From assembly GCF_005938625.1 (NCBI RefSeq), contig NZ_VCNJ01000010.1, positions 1 through 64,000 on the forward strand: DNA of 64,000 nucleotides, in the 5' to 3' direction. Below, piece by piece: positions 7,900 through 16,403 of this stretch. A program made the translations under genes and the position numbers. Under the pieces are notes generated by a model. It saw only the letters and a list, made by a program, of their open reading frames with translations, had not been told where the DNA came from and did not search any database. The DNA comes from Pseudomonas fluorescens. Lineage in GTDB: Bacteria > Pseudomonadota > Gammaproteobacteria > Pseudomonadales > Pseudomonadaceae. The stretch's first letter is position 1, and each line of letters starts with the position of its first letter.

Positions 7900-9601
7900 G
7901 ATTGATCTCCTCCAGCGTGGTGCGACCTTGTTCCACCAGCTCCAGCGCCGATTCGCGCAGCAGGCGCAAACCACGGGCACAGGCCAGGGCTTTGATTTGT
8001 TTGATCGGTTGGCGCTCGACGATCATCTGGCGCAGCTCGTCGTCGAGGTGCAGCAGCTCGGCAATCGCCGTGCGCCCGCGATAACCACTGCCACGGCAAT
8101 GCCCGCAGCCCTTGCCGTGAACGAAGTGGTAATGGTCGACTTTCTGCGGATCGAGGCCGGATGCGCGCAGCTCTTCATCGCTCGGATTGACCGGCGCGCT
8201 GCAGCTGGCGCAGACCAAGCGAATCAGGCGCTGGGCGAGAATCGCGTTGAGTGCCGAGACCAGGCTGTAGGGGTCGATTTCCATTTGCGTGAAGCGGCCA
8301 ATCACGTCGAAGACGTTGTTGGCGTGGATGGTGGTGAACACCAGGTGTCCGGTGAGCGCCGATTGCACGGCGATCTGCGCGGTGTCCGGGTCACGGATTT
8401 CGCCGACCATGATCTTGTCCGGGTCGTGGCGCAGGATCGAGCGCAAACCCCGGGCGAAGGTCAGGCCTTTTTTCTCGTTGACCGGGATTTGCAGCACCCC
8501 CGGCAACTGATATTCGACCGGGTCTTCGATGGTGATGATCTTGTCCACGCCGTGGTTGATCTCGGTGATCATCGCGTACAGCGTGGTGGTCTTGCCGCTG
8601 CCGGTCGGGCCGGTGACCAGCACCATGCCGTAGGGTTCGGCGGCGAGGCGACGCAACTGGCGCAGGGTTTCGTCTTCAAAGCCCAGTGCCTGCAATTGCA
8701 CGCCGCAGACCTTGTCGGCGAGGTCTTGCTTATCCAGCACCCGCAGCACCGCGTCTTCGCCAAAGATGCTCGGCATGATCGAGACGCGGAAGTCGATCTG
8801 CCGGCCACTGATGCCGATCTTGAAGCGACCGTCCTGCGGCACGCGTTTCTCGCCGATATCCAGTTCAGCCATGACTTTGACCCGCGAGATCACCTGCTCG
8901 GAGAACTCGGTGCCCTGGACTTTGCTGATGTTGTTGAGCACGCCGTCGATGCGATATTTGATCACCAGACCGTTGCCGGTGGTGCCGAGGTGGATGTCGC
9001 TGGCGTGCATTTTCAGCGCGTCGTAGAGGGTCGAGTTGACCAGTTTCACCACGCTGCTGGCATCTTCGCTGATGCTGGTCAGCGACAGGCTTTGCAGGGT
9101 GTCGATTTCGTGGTGAGTGTCGCCTTGGGCGTTGAGCGATTCGACGGCGTGGAAGCTTTCTTCGTGGCGGGCCAGATAGGCCTTGAGGTCATCGGCGTGC
9201 ACCAGATACAACGGCGCGCCGTGCAGGCAATCGTCGATCCAGGCCAGCCGCGCCGGGTCGAAGGGGTCGGCAAACACGCCGATGACTTCGTCGTTGTGGC
9301 GCAGCAGGATGAATTCACGTTTCAGGCACTGTGCGAGGGTGACCCGGTCGAATACCGGCGTCGCTTGAAACAGGCTGTCGGTGTCGAGCACCGGGTAATG
9401 CAGGGTGGCGCCGAGGGTGTGAATAAACGGCATCGCTGCCAGTTCGCACAGCACGCCGAGCGCCTCAAGGACGCGTTCGCCAGAGGTGGCGGCCCGCGCC
9501 CGGGCCTGGGACAACTGCTCGCTGGAAAAGTATTCACTGGAAAAGCGCGCGGGGGCGCTTTCGGCCGGCAGTGGTTCGACGACAACGGACAGACGTTCCA
9601 T
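7880..9601 (-). CDS. gspE: secretion/pilus assembly ATPase GspE/PilB family
   Basis: A 573-residue ATPase. Residues 1-150 are the N-terminal GspE/MshE-type domain (about 90-140 includes IGVFADPFDPARLAWIDDCL). The ATPase core has a Walker A motif GPTGSGKTTTLYAMI near residue 327, Asp box, Walker B (DKIMVGEIRDPDTAQIA) and His box (GHLVFTTIHANNVFD). A tetracysteine zinc element, CASC then CGHC, lies near residues 463-500 as in GspE/PilB. It powers pseudopilus growth from the cytoplasmic face. It is the first secretion gene after the receiver-domain gene and overlaps the PilM-like gene. Confidence 0.93.
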   Translation of the reverse strand: MERLSVVVEPLPAESAPARFSSEYFSSEQLSQARARAATSGERVLEALGVLCELAAMPFIHTLGATLHYPVLDTDSLFQATPVFDRVTLAQCLKREFILLRHNDEVIGVFADPFDPARLAWIDDCLHGAPLYLVHADDLKAYLARHEESFHAVESLNAQGDTHHEIDTLQSLSLTSISEDASSVVKLVNSTLYDALKMHASDIHLGTTGNGLVIKYRIDGVLNNISKVQGTEFSEQVISRVKVMAELDIGEKRVPQDGRFKIGISGRQIDFRVSIMPSIFGEDAVLRVLDKQDLADKVCGVQLQALGFEDETLRQLRRLAAEPYGMVLVTGPTGSGKTTTLYAMITEINHGVDKIITIEDPVEYQLPGVLQIPVNEKKGLTFARGLRSILRHDPDKIMVGEIRDPDTAQIAVQSALTGHLVFTTIHANNVFDVIGRFTQMEIDPYSLVSALNAILAQRLIRLVCASCSAPVNPSDEELRASGLDPQKVDHYHFVHGKGCGHCRGSGYRGRTAIAELLHLDDELRQMIVERQPIKQIKALACARGLRLLRESALELVEQGRTTLEEINRVTFIA

Positions 9602-9682
9602 GGCTTGCTCTCCAACCGGGGCTCAGAGCCCTGTCGGCGCGGCAAACCTAGGCGGCAAGTGCCGGAACGTCTGTTCGCGCCA

Positions 9683-10213
9683 TTACTCCCCGGTGAGCAT
9701 TTGATCGTCGTCCGGTGCCATGGCGTGCAACTGTCGTCGCCGATCCGCCAACACCCAACTGCCATCGTACAACTGCAACGGGAAGCTCTCGGTCCTGCTC
9801 TGGCGTCGTTCGACAAACCCTTCGGAAGGGCTCGCACCGGGTTTCGCTTCACGCTTGATGCCCAGAAGGTCGCAGACCGCCCGCGCCAGTTCCGCCAATG
9901 GAAACGGTTTGAACAGGATGTGGCTGACCCCCAGTTGCCGCGCCCGCTCACAGACTTCAGCGGTCGGGTGACCCGTAATCAGCACAAAATGGCACGTCCT
10001 GTTCTGGCGGACCGCGTCGAGCACCTCAAAGCCTTCCATATCGGGCAAGCGGTAATCGAACACCAGCACGTCGGGGGCAAAGGTTTCGGCCAAACCGATA
10101 GCCGTCGCCCCGTCATGTGCAATCCGGACGTCCAGCCCTTGCGCCGACAGATAATCCTGAAGGTTCTGTGCAAGCAGCTGCTCGTCTTCGACAACCAGTA
10201 CTTTGTTAACCAA
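9683..10213 (-). CDS. single-receiver-domain response regulator, no output domain
   Basis: A 176-residue protein with a complete receiver domain in residues 1-120: acidic pair E9/D10, phosphoacceptor D53 (LVFDYRLPDMEGF), T80 (LITGHP) and the conserved Lys in FKPFP. The remaining 55 residues are polar (Arg/Ser/Glu-rich, then LYDGSWVLADRRRQ) and match no output domain I know. No histidine kinase gene is in the window. It heads the secretion/curli operon, 81 bases before gspE, so it may set secretion activity by protein contact rather than transcription. A sigma54-like promoter lies just upstream. Confidence 0.85.
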   Translation of the reverse strand: MVNKVLVVEDEQLLAQNLQDYLSAQGLDVRIAHDGATAIGLAETFAPDVLVFDYRLPDMEGFEVLDAVRQNRTCHFVLITGHPTAEVCERARQLGVSHILFKPFPLAELARAVCDLLGIKREAKPGASPSEGFVERRQSRTESFPLQLYDGSWVLADRRRQLHAMAPDDDQMLTGE

Positions 10214-10277
10214 GGTCGACTCCTTGAAACAGCAGGTCCGATGACCCCGTCCTGAGAGTGCGCCTTACCATCGGTAA

Positions 10278-10293
10278 CGCACACTTCATGCCA
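10278..10293 (-). promoter_or_regulatory. candidate sigma54 promoter of the secretion/curli operon
   Basis: Read on the minus strand this is TGGCATGAAGTGTGCG. It keeps the essential GG and GC ten bases apart and deviates at three defined positions from TGGCACR-N4-TTGCW. The predicted start lies about 54 bases upstream of the receiver-domain gene. Two G/C palindromes sit 75-140 bases upstream, the usual distance for enhancer sites of NtrC-family activators. Confidence 0.55.
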
Positions 10294-10366
10294 GGCTGAG
10301 TGCCGGTAATTTTATGTCTTCATGTCCTTGAATTTAATGACAATGCCCGCTCGTCCCGGTACCCCG

Positions 10367-10429
10367 TTCCCCAGAAACGGGGAAGCACCTGAATGGGCAT
10401 CGAAGCCATTCCCCACTATTGGGGGGGAA
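10367..10429. promoter_or_regulatory. paired CCCC-N6-GGGG palindromes, candidate enhancer sites
   Basis: Two inverted repeats: TTCCCC-AGAAAC-GGGGAA at 10367-10384 and TTCCCC-ACTATT-GGGG at 10409-10424 (followed by GGGAA). Their centres are about 41 bases apart, close to four helical turns. They lie between the PpiC-type gene and the sigma54-like promoter of the next operon. Related palindromes occur upstream of mnxG. Alternative reading: the second hairpin could help end transcription after the PpiC-type gene, but no T-run follows. Confidence 0.55.
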
Positions 10430-10432
10430 CCT

Positions 10433-11194
10433 TCAATCGTCGTCAATTCGTTCGATCCTGTTCTGCACCCGTAATTGCGCGAGCACTTGGCGACGAGCCT
10501 GGGTCTGTTGCTGTCGGGCGAGCTTTGCCCTGACTGAATCCAGCCCCTGCAAATCTGGGACATCGGCGGTCTCCAAGTGGTTCGGCAAATAAATCACATG
10601 CCAGCCGAACGGTGAACGCACCGGATCGCTGGCGAAACTCGCCCCGCTGACAATCGAGGCGCGCATTTGCATCAAGCGTAGACGCGCTGCGGCCACTGTG
10701 GCGGCATCCGCTTGCGCGGGCACACGGATCAGCAAGTGCCGGGGTTGCAAGGTATTGGCGCGGATCAGCTCGGCGAACATCTGCTGCGCCGCCAGTTCGC
10801 GGCGGGTGTACTCGGTGAAGGACGCCTCATCGAAACCGGCGTCCTGCAAGCGACGCACGAATTTATCCGCGCCGCCGATGGCCATGCGGGTTTGCTCGAT
10901 TTGCTGACGCAGCGCTTGCTCGTCGATCTGCCGGCCACGCTTCTGCGATTCCTGCCACAGCAGTTCTTTGTCGATCAGCATTTGCAACGCCGCCTGGCGC
11001 AGTTCCTTGTAGGCCTTGGGGCTGCGAATGCTGGTTACCGCACGGCCCTGATCTTCCAGGTATTCGGCAAAGAAACGCTCGAAGCGAAACCCGGAAATTT
11101 CCTCGCCGTTGACCCGCGCCACGGCCGGCTCGTTATTGGCCCACGTCAGCGGCAACCAGCCGGTCAGCAGCCATAGCAGCGCTATGAGTTTCAT
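10433..11194 (-). CDS. periplasmic PpiC/SurA-type protein with shortened rotamase domain
   Basis: A 253-residue exported protein: signal peptide ending near WANN, a SurA-N-like helical chaperone part (about 22-150; SPKAYKELRQAALQMLIDKE) and a C-terminal parvulin-like piece. The parvulin piece begins with the expected PRHLLIRVP strand and ends with SPFGWHVIYLPNH. However GASFA runs straight into SDPVRSPFGWH, so the central SxD...GGdLGw segment (about 40 residues) of normal PpiC domains is missing. It may therefore act as a chaperone rather than an isomerase. It ends the mnxG transcription unit, 15 bases after the cytochrome-fusion gene. Confidence 0.8.
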   Translation of the reverse strand: MKLIALLWLLTGWLPLTWANNEPAVARVNGEEISGFRFERFFAEYLEDQGRAVTSIRSPKAYKELRQAALQMLIDKELLWQESQKRGRQIDEQALRQQIEQTRMAIGGADKFVRRLQDAGFDEASFTEYTRRELAAQQMFAELIRANTLQPRHLLIRVPAQADAATVAAARLRLMQMRASIVSGASFASDPVRSPFGWHVIYLPNHLETADVPDLQGLDSVRAKLARQQQTQARRQVLAQLRVQNRIERIDDD

Positions 11195-11209
11195 GATCGG
11201 GCCCTCCGT

Positions 11210-12760
11210 TCAGGGGCTGGCAGCAATCGGTTTATAGGGTGCGACCAGATAGAAACGCTGATCGGGCAAATCCACGGTGACCACGTGTGCACCGCTCAAG
11301 CCCAGGCGGCGACCGGGGCCGAAACTCAGGCGCGGGGTCAGGCCGGTGTCGAAGTCGTGCAGGCCTTCCAGCGCTGTAACCAGTTTTTCGCGGCTGGCGT
11401 CGCGGCCGGCCTGTTTCATGCCTTCGCTGAGCAGCAGCATCGAGGCGTAGGCGCCGACTTGCAGCACCGCGTGTTGCGCACCGAGACCCTGGCCTTCGCG
11501 CAGCAACGTCAGGGCCATGCGCCCGGCCTGGGTCCAGTCGCTCGGCACGAACGGATAGGCGAGAAACACCCGTCGGGTGAATCCGTCGGGCACTTGCAGC
11601 AGATCACCGGCCACCTGGCTCGAAGCGGCAAACAGATACGGCACTTGACCGGCACTGTGCAGCCGCGTCGCCAGACGACTGAAACCACCGCCATTGCCCA
11701 GATAGAACACTGAGCGCGAGCCCAGCGGCAGCGCGTCCGCCGCCGGGTCGTAGGCTTGCAGATGGACGTTCTGCCAGCCGTGATCCTGTAAGTACTGGCC
11801 GAGGTTTTGCGCGGCCAGCGTTTGTACTGGGTCATCGGGATAAGCAATCAGCGTCGGCCCTTGCAGCACGCGCAGGCTGGTCGTGGCGTAATCGGCCAGC
11901 GCGATCAACTGTTCACGTAATCCTGGCAATGGCTCGAAAATCTGCGGACTGGCCTGCATCGCCCCGAGCGACGACAAGGCGCCGATCAGCGGCACGCCGG
12001 CCTGCTCCAACCGGTTCGCCAGTTCGCCGTCGAGGGCCGGTGCCAGCGGTGCGATCAACGCGAATACTTGTTCACGCTCGATCAACTGCTGCAAGGCTTG
12101 CTCGGCGCTGGCGCGATCCGGGCCGGGGTCAACAACCGTCAATCGCAGTTGTCGCCCATGAATGCCGCCGGCCTGATTGATCCGCGCGACGCTGCCGTTA
12201 AGCACCGCTGCGATGGTCATGCCCTCCTCCGCCAACGGTCCCTGACTGGGCAACAACGTGCCCAGGTGCAAGGTCTCGGAGTCGAGGCCGGGGTCGCGTT
12301 CATCGGCGAGTCTTTTAAGGTACGCAGTGAGGTTGCGCTGATCCTTCATCGACAGCACAAAGCGCGGCATGCTCGGGTCGAGACGATTGTGGCCGGGGTC
12401 GCGACCCTGCTCGATGACGGTCGCCAGACTGCTCTCGGTGTACGCCGGATAACTGCGTCCGTTGACCTGTTGCTGACCGTAGGTGCTGGTCAGTCGCGCC
12501 CAATTCAATGGCGGCGGACGCACCCCGCCTTCGGGTCGACCGAGGCCATCAGCGCCGTGGCAGTTGGCGCACGGCAGGCTGGTCGCCGGCAGCAACACGT
12601 CCGCCGCGCCAACTCGCGCCGTGATCGCCTCGCCACTGGCCGACAAGCCCTGACGGTACAGGCGCTTGCCCGCCGCCTCTTCCGGGGTCAGCGGCGCAGC
12701 ACCCGCGCCTAGGCTGAGGCCAGCGAGCAGGATCAGGGCGAGTACGCGGCAGCGGTTCAT
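11210..12760 (-). CDS. cytochrome c domain fused to periplasmic ligand-binding protein
   Basis: A 516-residue exported protein. After the signal peptide (cleavage near GAGAAP), residues about 25-150 form a mono-haem cytochrome c domain with the CANCH haem site at about 64-68 and a likely axial Met in PSMPRF. Residues about 165-510 are a type I periplasmic-binding fold of the branched-chain amino-acid family (HLGTLLPSQGPLAEEGMTIA, INQAGGIHGRQLRLTVVDPG). The fusion suggests a ligand- or redox-sensing electron-transfer protein. Its place after two SCO genes and mnxG suggests it accepts or passes electrons during metal oxidation; that is inference. Start at 12760, ten bases after the SCO gene side. 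Confidence 0.85.
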   Translation of the reverse strand: MNRCRVLALILLAGLSLGAGAAPLTPEEAAGKRLYRQGLSASGEAITARVGAADVLLPATSLPCANCHGADGLGRPEGGVRPPPLNWARLTSTYGQQQVNGRSYPAYTESSLATVIEQGRDPGHNRLDPSMPRFVLSMKDQRNLTAYLKRLADERDPGLDSETLHLGTLLPSQGPLAEEGMTIAAVLNGSVARINQAGGIHGRQLRLTVVDPGPDRASAEQALQQLIEREQVFALIAPLAPALDGELANRLEQAGVPLIGALSSLGAMQASPQIFEPLPGLREQLIALADYATTSLRVLQGPTLIAYPDDPVQTLAAQNLGQYLQDHGWQNVHLQAYDPAADALPLGSRSVFYLGNGGGFSRLATRLHSAGQVPYLFAASSQVAGDLLQVPDGFTRRVFLAYPFVPSDWTQAGRMALTLLREGQGLGAQHAVLQVGAYASMLLLSEGMKQAGRDASREKLVTALEGLHDFDTGLTPRLSFGPGRRLGLSGAHVVTVDLPDQRFYLVAPYKPIAASP

Positions 12761-12769
12761 GGCGCGGGC

Positions 12770-13390
12770 TCAGCGACCGGCCACGGGCATTGTCAGCAAC
12801 TGCAAGCGCTGGGCAATGGCGGCGGCCGGGGCATCGGGACGGATCTTGCTCCAGCGTTTATTGGCGACGTCGCCGACGATCAACTGCGTCGAGTGCTGCT
12901 CGGGCGTCGGCACGATCTGGCCGATGCGACTCAGCACCAGATCCATCTGCGCCTTGTCGCCGGTAAGAAAAAGCCAATGAGGGTCATCGGAACCCTGCTT
13001 CAAGGTGTAAGCCTTGAGCACCGCCGGCGTATCGCGCAGCGGGTCACTGGTAAGGGAAATGAAGGTGATGTCCTGTGCCTTGTCACCGAGCAGCTCGCGG
13101 ACTGCTTTGAGCTTTTGGGTGATCAGCGGACAGGCGTCGTTGCAACTGGTGAAGATCACGTTGAGCAGCACTATGCGGTTTTGCAGCGCGTCGCTGTAGA
13201 AGCGCAGTGTCTCGCCGTTCTGATCCTGCAACGGCGTGTCGGTGAACCAGGTTTTCGCATCGTGAGTGCCTTTGGCCGGGGCGGCGGCCACAGCGGTTTG
13301 CGGCTCAGAGACGTGGCCATCGTGAGCGAACGCGACGTTACTAAGAATCCAGAAGCACACGGTCAGGGAGATCCAGTCGAGCGTTCTCAT
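12770..13390 (-). CDS. SCO1/SenC copper chaperone family protein
   Basis: A 206-residue exported thioredoxin-fold protein. Signal peptide ends at FAHDGH. The SCO copper motif CxxxCP is present as SCNDACPLITQK, and the distal conserved His could be in the segment EQHSTQLIVGD. A His/Asp-rich mature start (HDGH) may add metal affinity. SCO proteins deliver copper to oxidases or act as thiol reductants for their copper sites. The ATG overlaps the stop of the other SCO gene by four bases. In this context the client is probably the multicopper oxidase encoded upstream. Confidence 0.9.
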   Translation of the reverse strand: MRTLDWISLTVCFWILSNVAFAHDGHVSEPQTAVAAAPAKGTHDAKTWFTDTPLQDQNGETLRFYSDALQNRIVLLNVIFTSCNDACPLITQKLKAVRELLGDKAQDITFISLTSDPLRDTPAVLKAYTLKQGSDDPHWLFLTGDKAQMDLVLSRIGQIVPTPEQHSTQLIVGDVANKRWSKIRPDAPAAAIAQRLQLLTMPVAGR

Positions 13391-14037
13391 GGCTGCTGCT
13401 CCATGGCGATGGCGGTGTGTTTGGCGTGGGTGCGCAGGCCACTGAGTTTTTCCACTTCCTTGGCCAGCAGCGCCGGGTCGGTGAAGCCGTAGTAGCGCAT
13501 CCAGTGGCGGTTGTTGCCGTCACCGACGAGGATCAGCGGTTGATGACTCTTCAGGTCGCTGCTGAAACTGCCGAGGCCTTTGAGGGTTTCATTGATCGAC
13601 TGCGGCGAACCGGTCAGCCAGCTCCAGCCCGGCCCGCGCTGGAAGGTGCGCGCATAATCCTGCAGGCGTTTCGGATCATCGCGTTGCGGGTCGATGCTGA
13701 TTGAGACCAACTGCACTTCGCTGCCGACTCGTGCGCCGAGCTGTTTCTGCACCTTGCCCATGATCGACGAGACCACCGGGCACACCGTGGTGCAACTGGT
13801 GTAGATAAAGCTCATGACGACGATTTTGCCCTGCACCAGATCCTGCTCCAGGCGCACGGTTTTGCCGTTCTGGTCGAGCAGCGGCACGTTGGCGAATTTC
13901 ACCTGGGCGTGCTCTTGCGTGTTGCTGGCCGGGGCTTTGTGCCCGGCGTGTTCGTCCGCCGAATGAGCGTGGGCTTGTTGGATGCCGAGGCTCAACAGGC
14001 ACAGGGTCAGCAGGCCAGTGGATGCAAATAGGTTCAT
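13387..14037 (-). CDS. SCO1/SenC copper chaperone family protein
   Basis: A 216-residue SCO protein. Signal peptide ends at QQAHAHSADEHAGHK, giving a His-rich mature N-terminus. The metal motif is TSCTTVCPVVSS (CxxxCP), followed by a thioredoxin-like fold (VQLVSISIDPQRDDPKRLQD). The ATG at 14037 is preferred over one six codons upstream because AGAGGAG lies seven bases before it. This is the first of two adjacent, divergent SCO genes, so the pair may do sequential copper loading. Bacillus Mn-oxidase operons also carry an SCO-like gene (mnxC), which supports the functional link. Confidence 0.9.
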   Translation of the reverse strand: MNLFASTGLLTLCLLSLGIQQAHAHSADEHAGHKAPASNTQEHAQVKFANVPLLDQNGKTVRLEQDLVQGKIVVMSFIYTSCTTVCPVVSSIMGKVQKQLGARVGSEVQLVSISIDPQRDDPKRLQDYARTFQRGPGWSWLTGSPQSINETLKGLGSFSSDLKSHQPLILVGDGNNRHWMRYYGFTDPALLAKEVEKLSGLRTHAKHTAIAMEQQP

Positions 14038-14051
14038 GTCGAAACTCCTCT

Positions 14052-15974
14052 TCAACGGGCCTGGCCGGGGGCTACCCGCACACTGGCAAAGGTCTTGTCA
14101 TCGAAACCGGCACCCAGCGATGCCGCGCGCACATGCAGATACCAGGCGCCGCTGCGGTCGAGGGTGATCGGTGCTTCGTACACGCCGTCGGCGACTTCCA
14201 GCGCCGCCACTTCACGCGGGTGCGAGGTGGGCGCGAGGTAGTAGCGCAATTGCACGTCTTTGACGCCGCTGCGCTGGGTTTTGTCTTTGCCTTGAACGAT
14301 GCGGAAACGCACGACGTACGGGTCGTTGAGTGCCACGGCGGTCTTGTCGAGAAGGAACTCGACCTTCGGCTGGCCGAGGTGTTTTTGCGGTTTACCGTCA
14401 GGATCAATCTGTGCGGTGAAGCAGTGAATGATGTTCGGCTGATTGAGCAGGAACGCCACATCGAAGCGCCCCGCTGCCGGCAGTTTTACCCGCGCGCTGT
14501 ACAGGCCCGGCGAGACTTCGCGCAGGCTGCGGTCGATAACCATGGCAGCGCGGGCGATCTGACCACGGTTGGGGTAACCAGACATCGGCGCGTTCATGCC
14601 TTCGGCGTAGAAGTAGGTGGTGTTGTCGACCGGATTGACCACGAACACTGCGTTGTCGTCGCGTGAGACGGCGAGGCTTGAGGCCAGCGGCAAGTCACCG
14701 GCCAGGCGCGGTGCTTGCGGGCCGGCTTCGAAACCTTGGCTGATCGGCTGGCGACCTTCGCCGAGGGAGGACAGGTTGATCATGGTGACTTTTGGTGAAG
14801 CGAGTCCGCGGATGTAGGCATAGGCCTGGGTGAACACCACTTGGTAGGGTTCGGCGCTGACGTCCAGATCATGGATGGCGCTGTTGGTCGCGGCGTCGAT
14901 GACGCTGGCGCGGTTTTCCACGGTATTGAGTACCACGCCGAAGCGGCCGTCGGCGCTGAATCCCATGGGGCCGAGGCCTTGTTGCAGTTTGATCACCCGG
15001 CGAATGGCGTGGGTGCTGGCGTCGATCACGGTGACGGTGCCGTCCTTGCCATCGGCCACGTAGACCGCGCCGGACAGCGCAGAGTAGGCGACTGACAGAG
15101 GATGGGAGCCGGTTTTGATCTGCTGGACGATGTTCAGGCTGGCGATGTCGATCACGCTGACAGTGCCGTCGTCGCGGTTGCTGACGAAGGCGAAGCGGCT
15201 GCCTTTGCTGAAGCTGATTTCGTGGTGGCCGCGACCGGTCTGCAAATATTTGAGGGGTTTGAGGCTTTGGCTGTCGATCACGGTGACGCCAGAGTCTGCA
15301 GGTTTGCTGGCGTTGTTGCCGACCCAGAGCAGGCGTTCGTCCGGTTGCAGGGCGACGCGAAACGGTTGGCTGCCGGCGCTGATCGAGTCGATGACTTTGA
15401 ATTGTTCACTGTCGATCACCGCCACTTCGCCGGCTGTCGGCATCGAGACGAATACGCGTTTGTTGTCTTTGGGGGTGACCCAGTCCATCGGCGGTTGTTT
15501 GAGTTCGATCCGCGCGAGGGTGCTGGTGATGCCGCCGACCGAGACCGACGGATCGACCACGGCGATGCTCGCGTCGCGGTTCATCACCAGCAGGAAATAA
15601 CTGTTGAGGTCGAGCAACGGCCGCGCGCCGATGTTGGACTTGAGGAACACGCCGACCCGGGCTTTACAGCTCTGGTCGCGGCCTTGGGCTTGATCGGCGG
15701 CGAGGGTCTGCGGATCGACCCAGGCGCCCGGGGCCACGCCGGACAGAGGCTGGCCGGAAGCGCTGTCGCTGATGCGGAACTGCACATCGGCGAACTCGCC
15801 TTCGCGCAGCTTGCCGTCGGCGGCCAGTGGCTTGAGGTTGAAATCCACCGCCACACCGTCACGATTCAGCGTCTGCCCCGCGCCGGTTTGCGCCAGCGCA
15901 ATCTCACTCAGCGTCAGCAACGCCCCGGCCATGGCCAGCGTGCAAATACCGATGATGTTGATGATCCTGTTCAT
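14052..15974 (-). CDS. secreted YncE/YVTN-type beta-propeller protein
   Basis: A 640-residue exported protein; signal peptide ends at EIALAQTGAG. Residues about 130-430 contain repeated propeller blades with D/S-x-V-x-V-I-D signatures (VAVIDSEQFKVIDSISAGSQ, VSVIDIASLNIVQQIKTGSH, VTVIDASTHAIRRVIKLQQG), each about 42 residues apart. The N-terminal 100 and C-terminal 200 residues look like separate beta domains. The ATG at 15974 has GGGGAGGG upstream. Related propellers accompany copper enzymes and surface metal proteins, but no catalytic residues are evident. It is the first gene after mnxG, separated by a REPIN array. Confidence 0.82.
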   Translation of the reverse strand: MNRIINIIGICTLAMAGALLTLSEIALAQTGAGQTLNRDGVAVDFNLKPLAADGKLREGEFADVQFRISDSASGQPLSGVAPGAWVDPQTLAADQAQGRDQSCKARVGVFLKSNIGARPLLDLNSYFLLVMNRDASIAVVDPSVSVGGITSTLARIELKQPPMDWVTPKDNKRVFVSMPTAGEVAVIDSEQFKVIDSISAGSQPFRVALQPDERLLWVGNNASKPADSGVTVIDSQSLKPLKYLQTGRGHHEISFSKGSRFAFVSNRDDGTVSVIDIASLNIVQQIKTGSHPLSVAYSALSGAVYVADGKDGTVTVIDASTHAIRRVIKLQQGLGPMGFSADGRFGVVLNTVENRASVIDAATNSAIHDLDVSAEPYQVVFTQAYAYIRGLASPKVTMINLSSLGEGRQPISQGFEAGPQAPRLAGDLPLASSLAVSRDDNAVFVVNPVDNTTYFYAEGMNAPMSGYPNRGQIARAAMVIDRSLREVSPGLYSARVKLPAAGRFDVAFLLNQPNIIHCFTAQIDPDGKPQKHLGQPKVEFLLDKTAVALNDPYVVRFRIVQGKDKTQRSGVKDVQLRYYLAPTSHPREVAALEVADGVYEAPITLDRSGAWYLHVRAASLGAGFDDKTFASVRVAPGQAR

Positions 15975-16015
15975 ACAACCCTCCCCTACACATTCCAACC
16001 AAACGACGCGATCCC

Positions 16016-16371
16016 TGTGGGAGCGAGCTTGCTCGCGAAGGCGTCTTCAACCTCACCCTTAAAAAACCGAGTTGCCCCCATTCGCGAGCAGGCTCGCTCC
16101 CACAAGGGATTTGCATACATCCCACTCCCTCACTGCCACCACTGCCCACTGTGGGAGCGAGCTTGCTCGCGAAGGCGTCTTGCGCCGCACCCTCAAAAAC
16201 CGAGTTGCCCCCATTCGCGAGCAGGCTCGCTCCCACAAGGGATTTGCATACATCCCACTCCCTCACTGCCCACCGCAGACCCTGTGGGAGCTGGCTTGCC
16301 AGCGATGGCGTCCTTTCCGTCACATCAATGGCGCCTGTGCCGCCGTCATCGCTGGCAAGCCAGCTCCCACA
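16016..16371. repeat. tandem array of three REPINs
   Basis: Three inverted REP pairs occur at 16016-16104, 16150-16237 and 16283-16371, with starts 134 and 133 bases apart. The first two are near-copies including their inner and outer spacers (GGGATTTGCATACATCCCAC is shared), so one arose from the other by tandem duplication. The third uses the GCTGGCTTGCCAGC core. This fills the 430-base gap between mnxG and the propeller gene; no gene is present. The hairpins may reduce or stabilise mRNA between the two cistrons. Confidence 0.9.
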
Positions 16372-16403
16372 GGGTTTTGCATTTACAGGTCTTGCGTTTG
16401 TGC

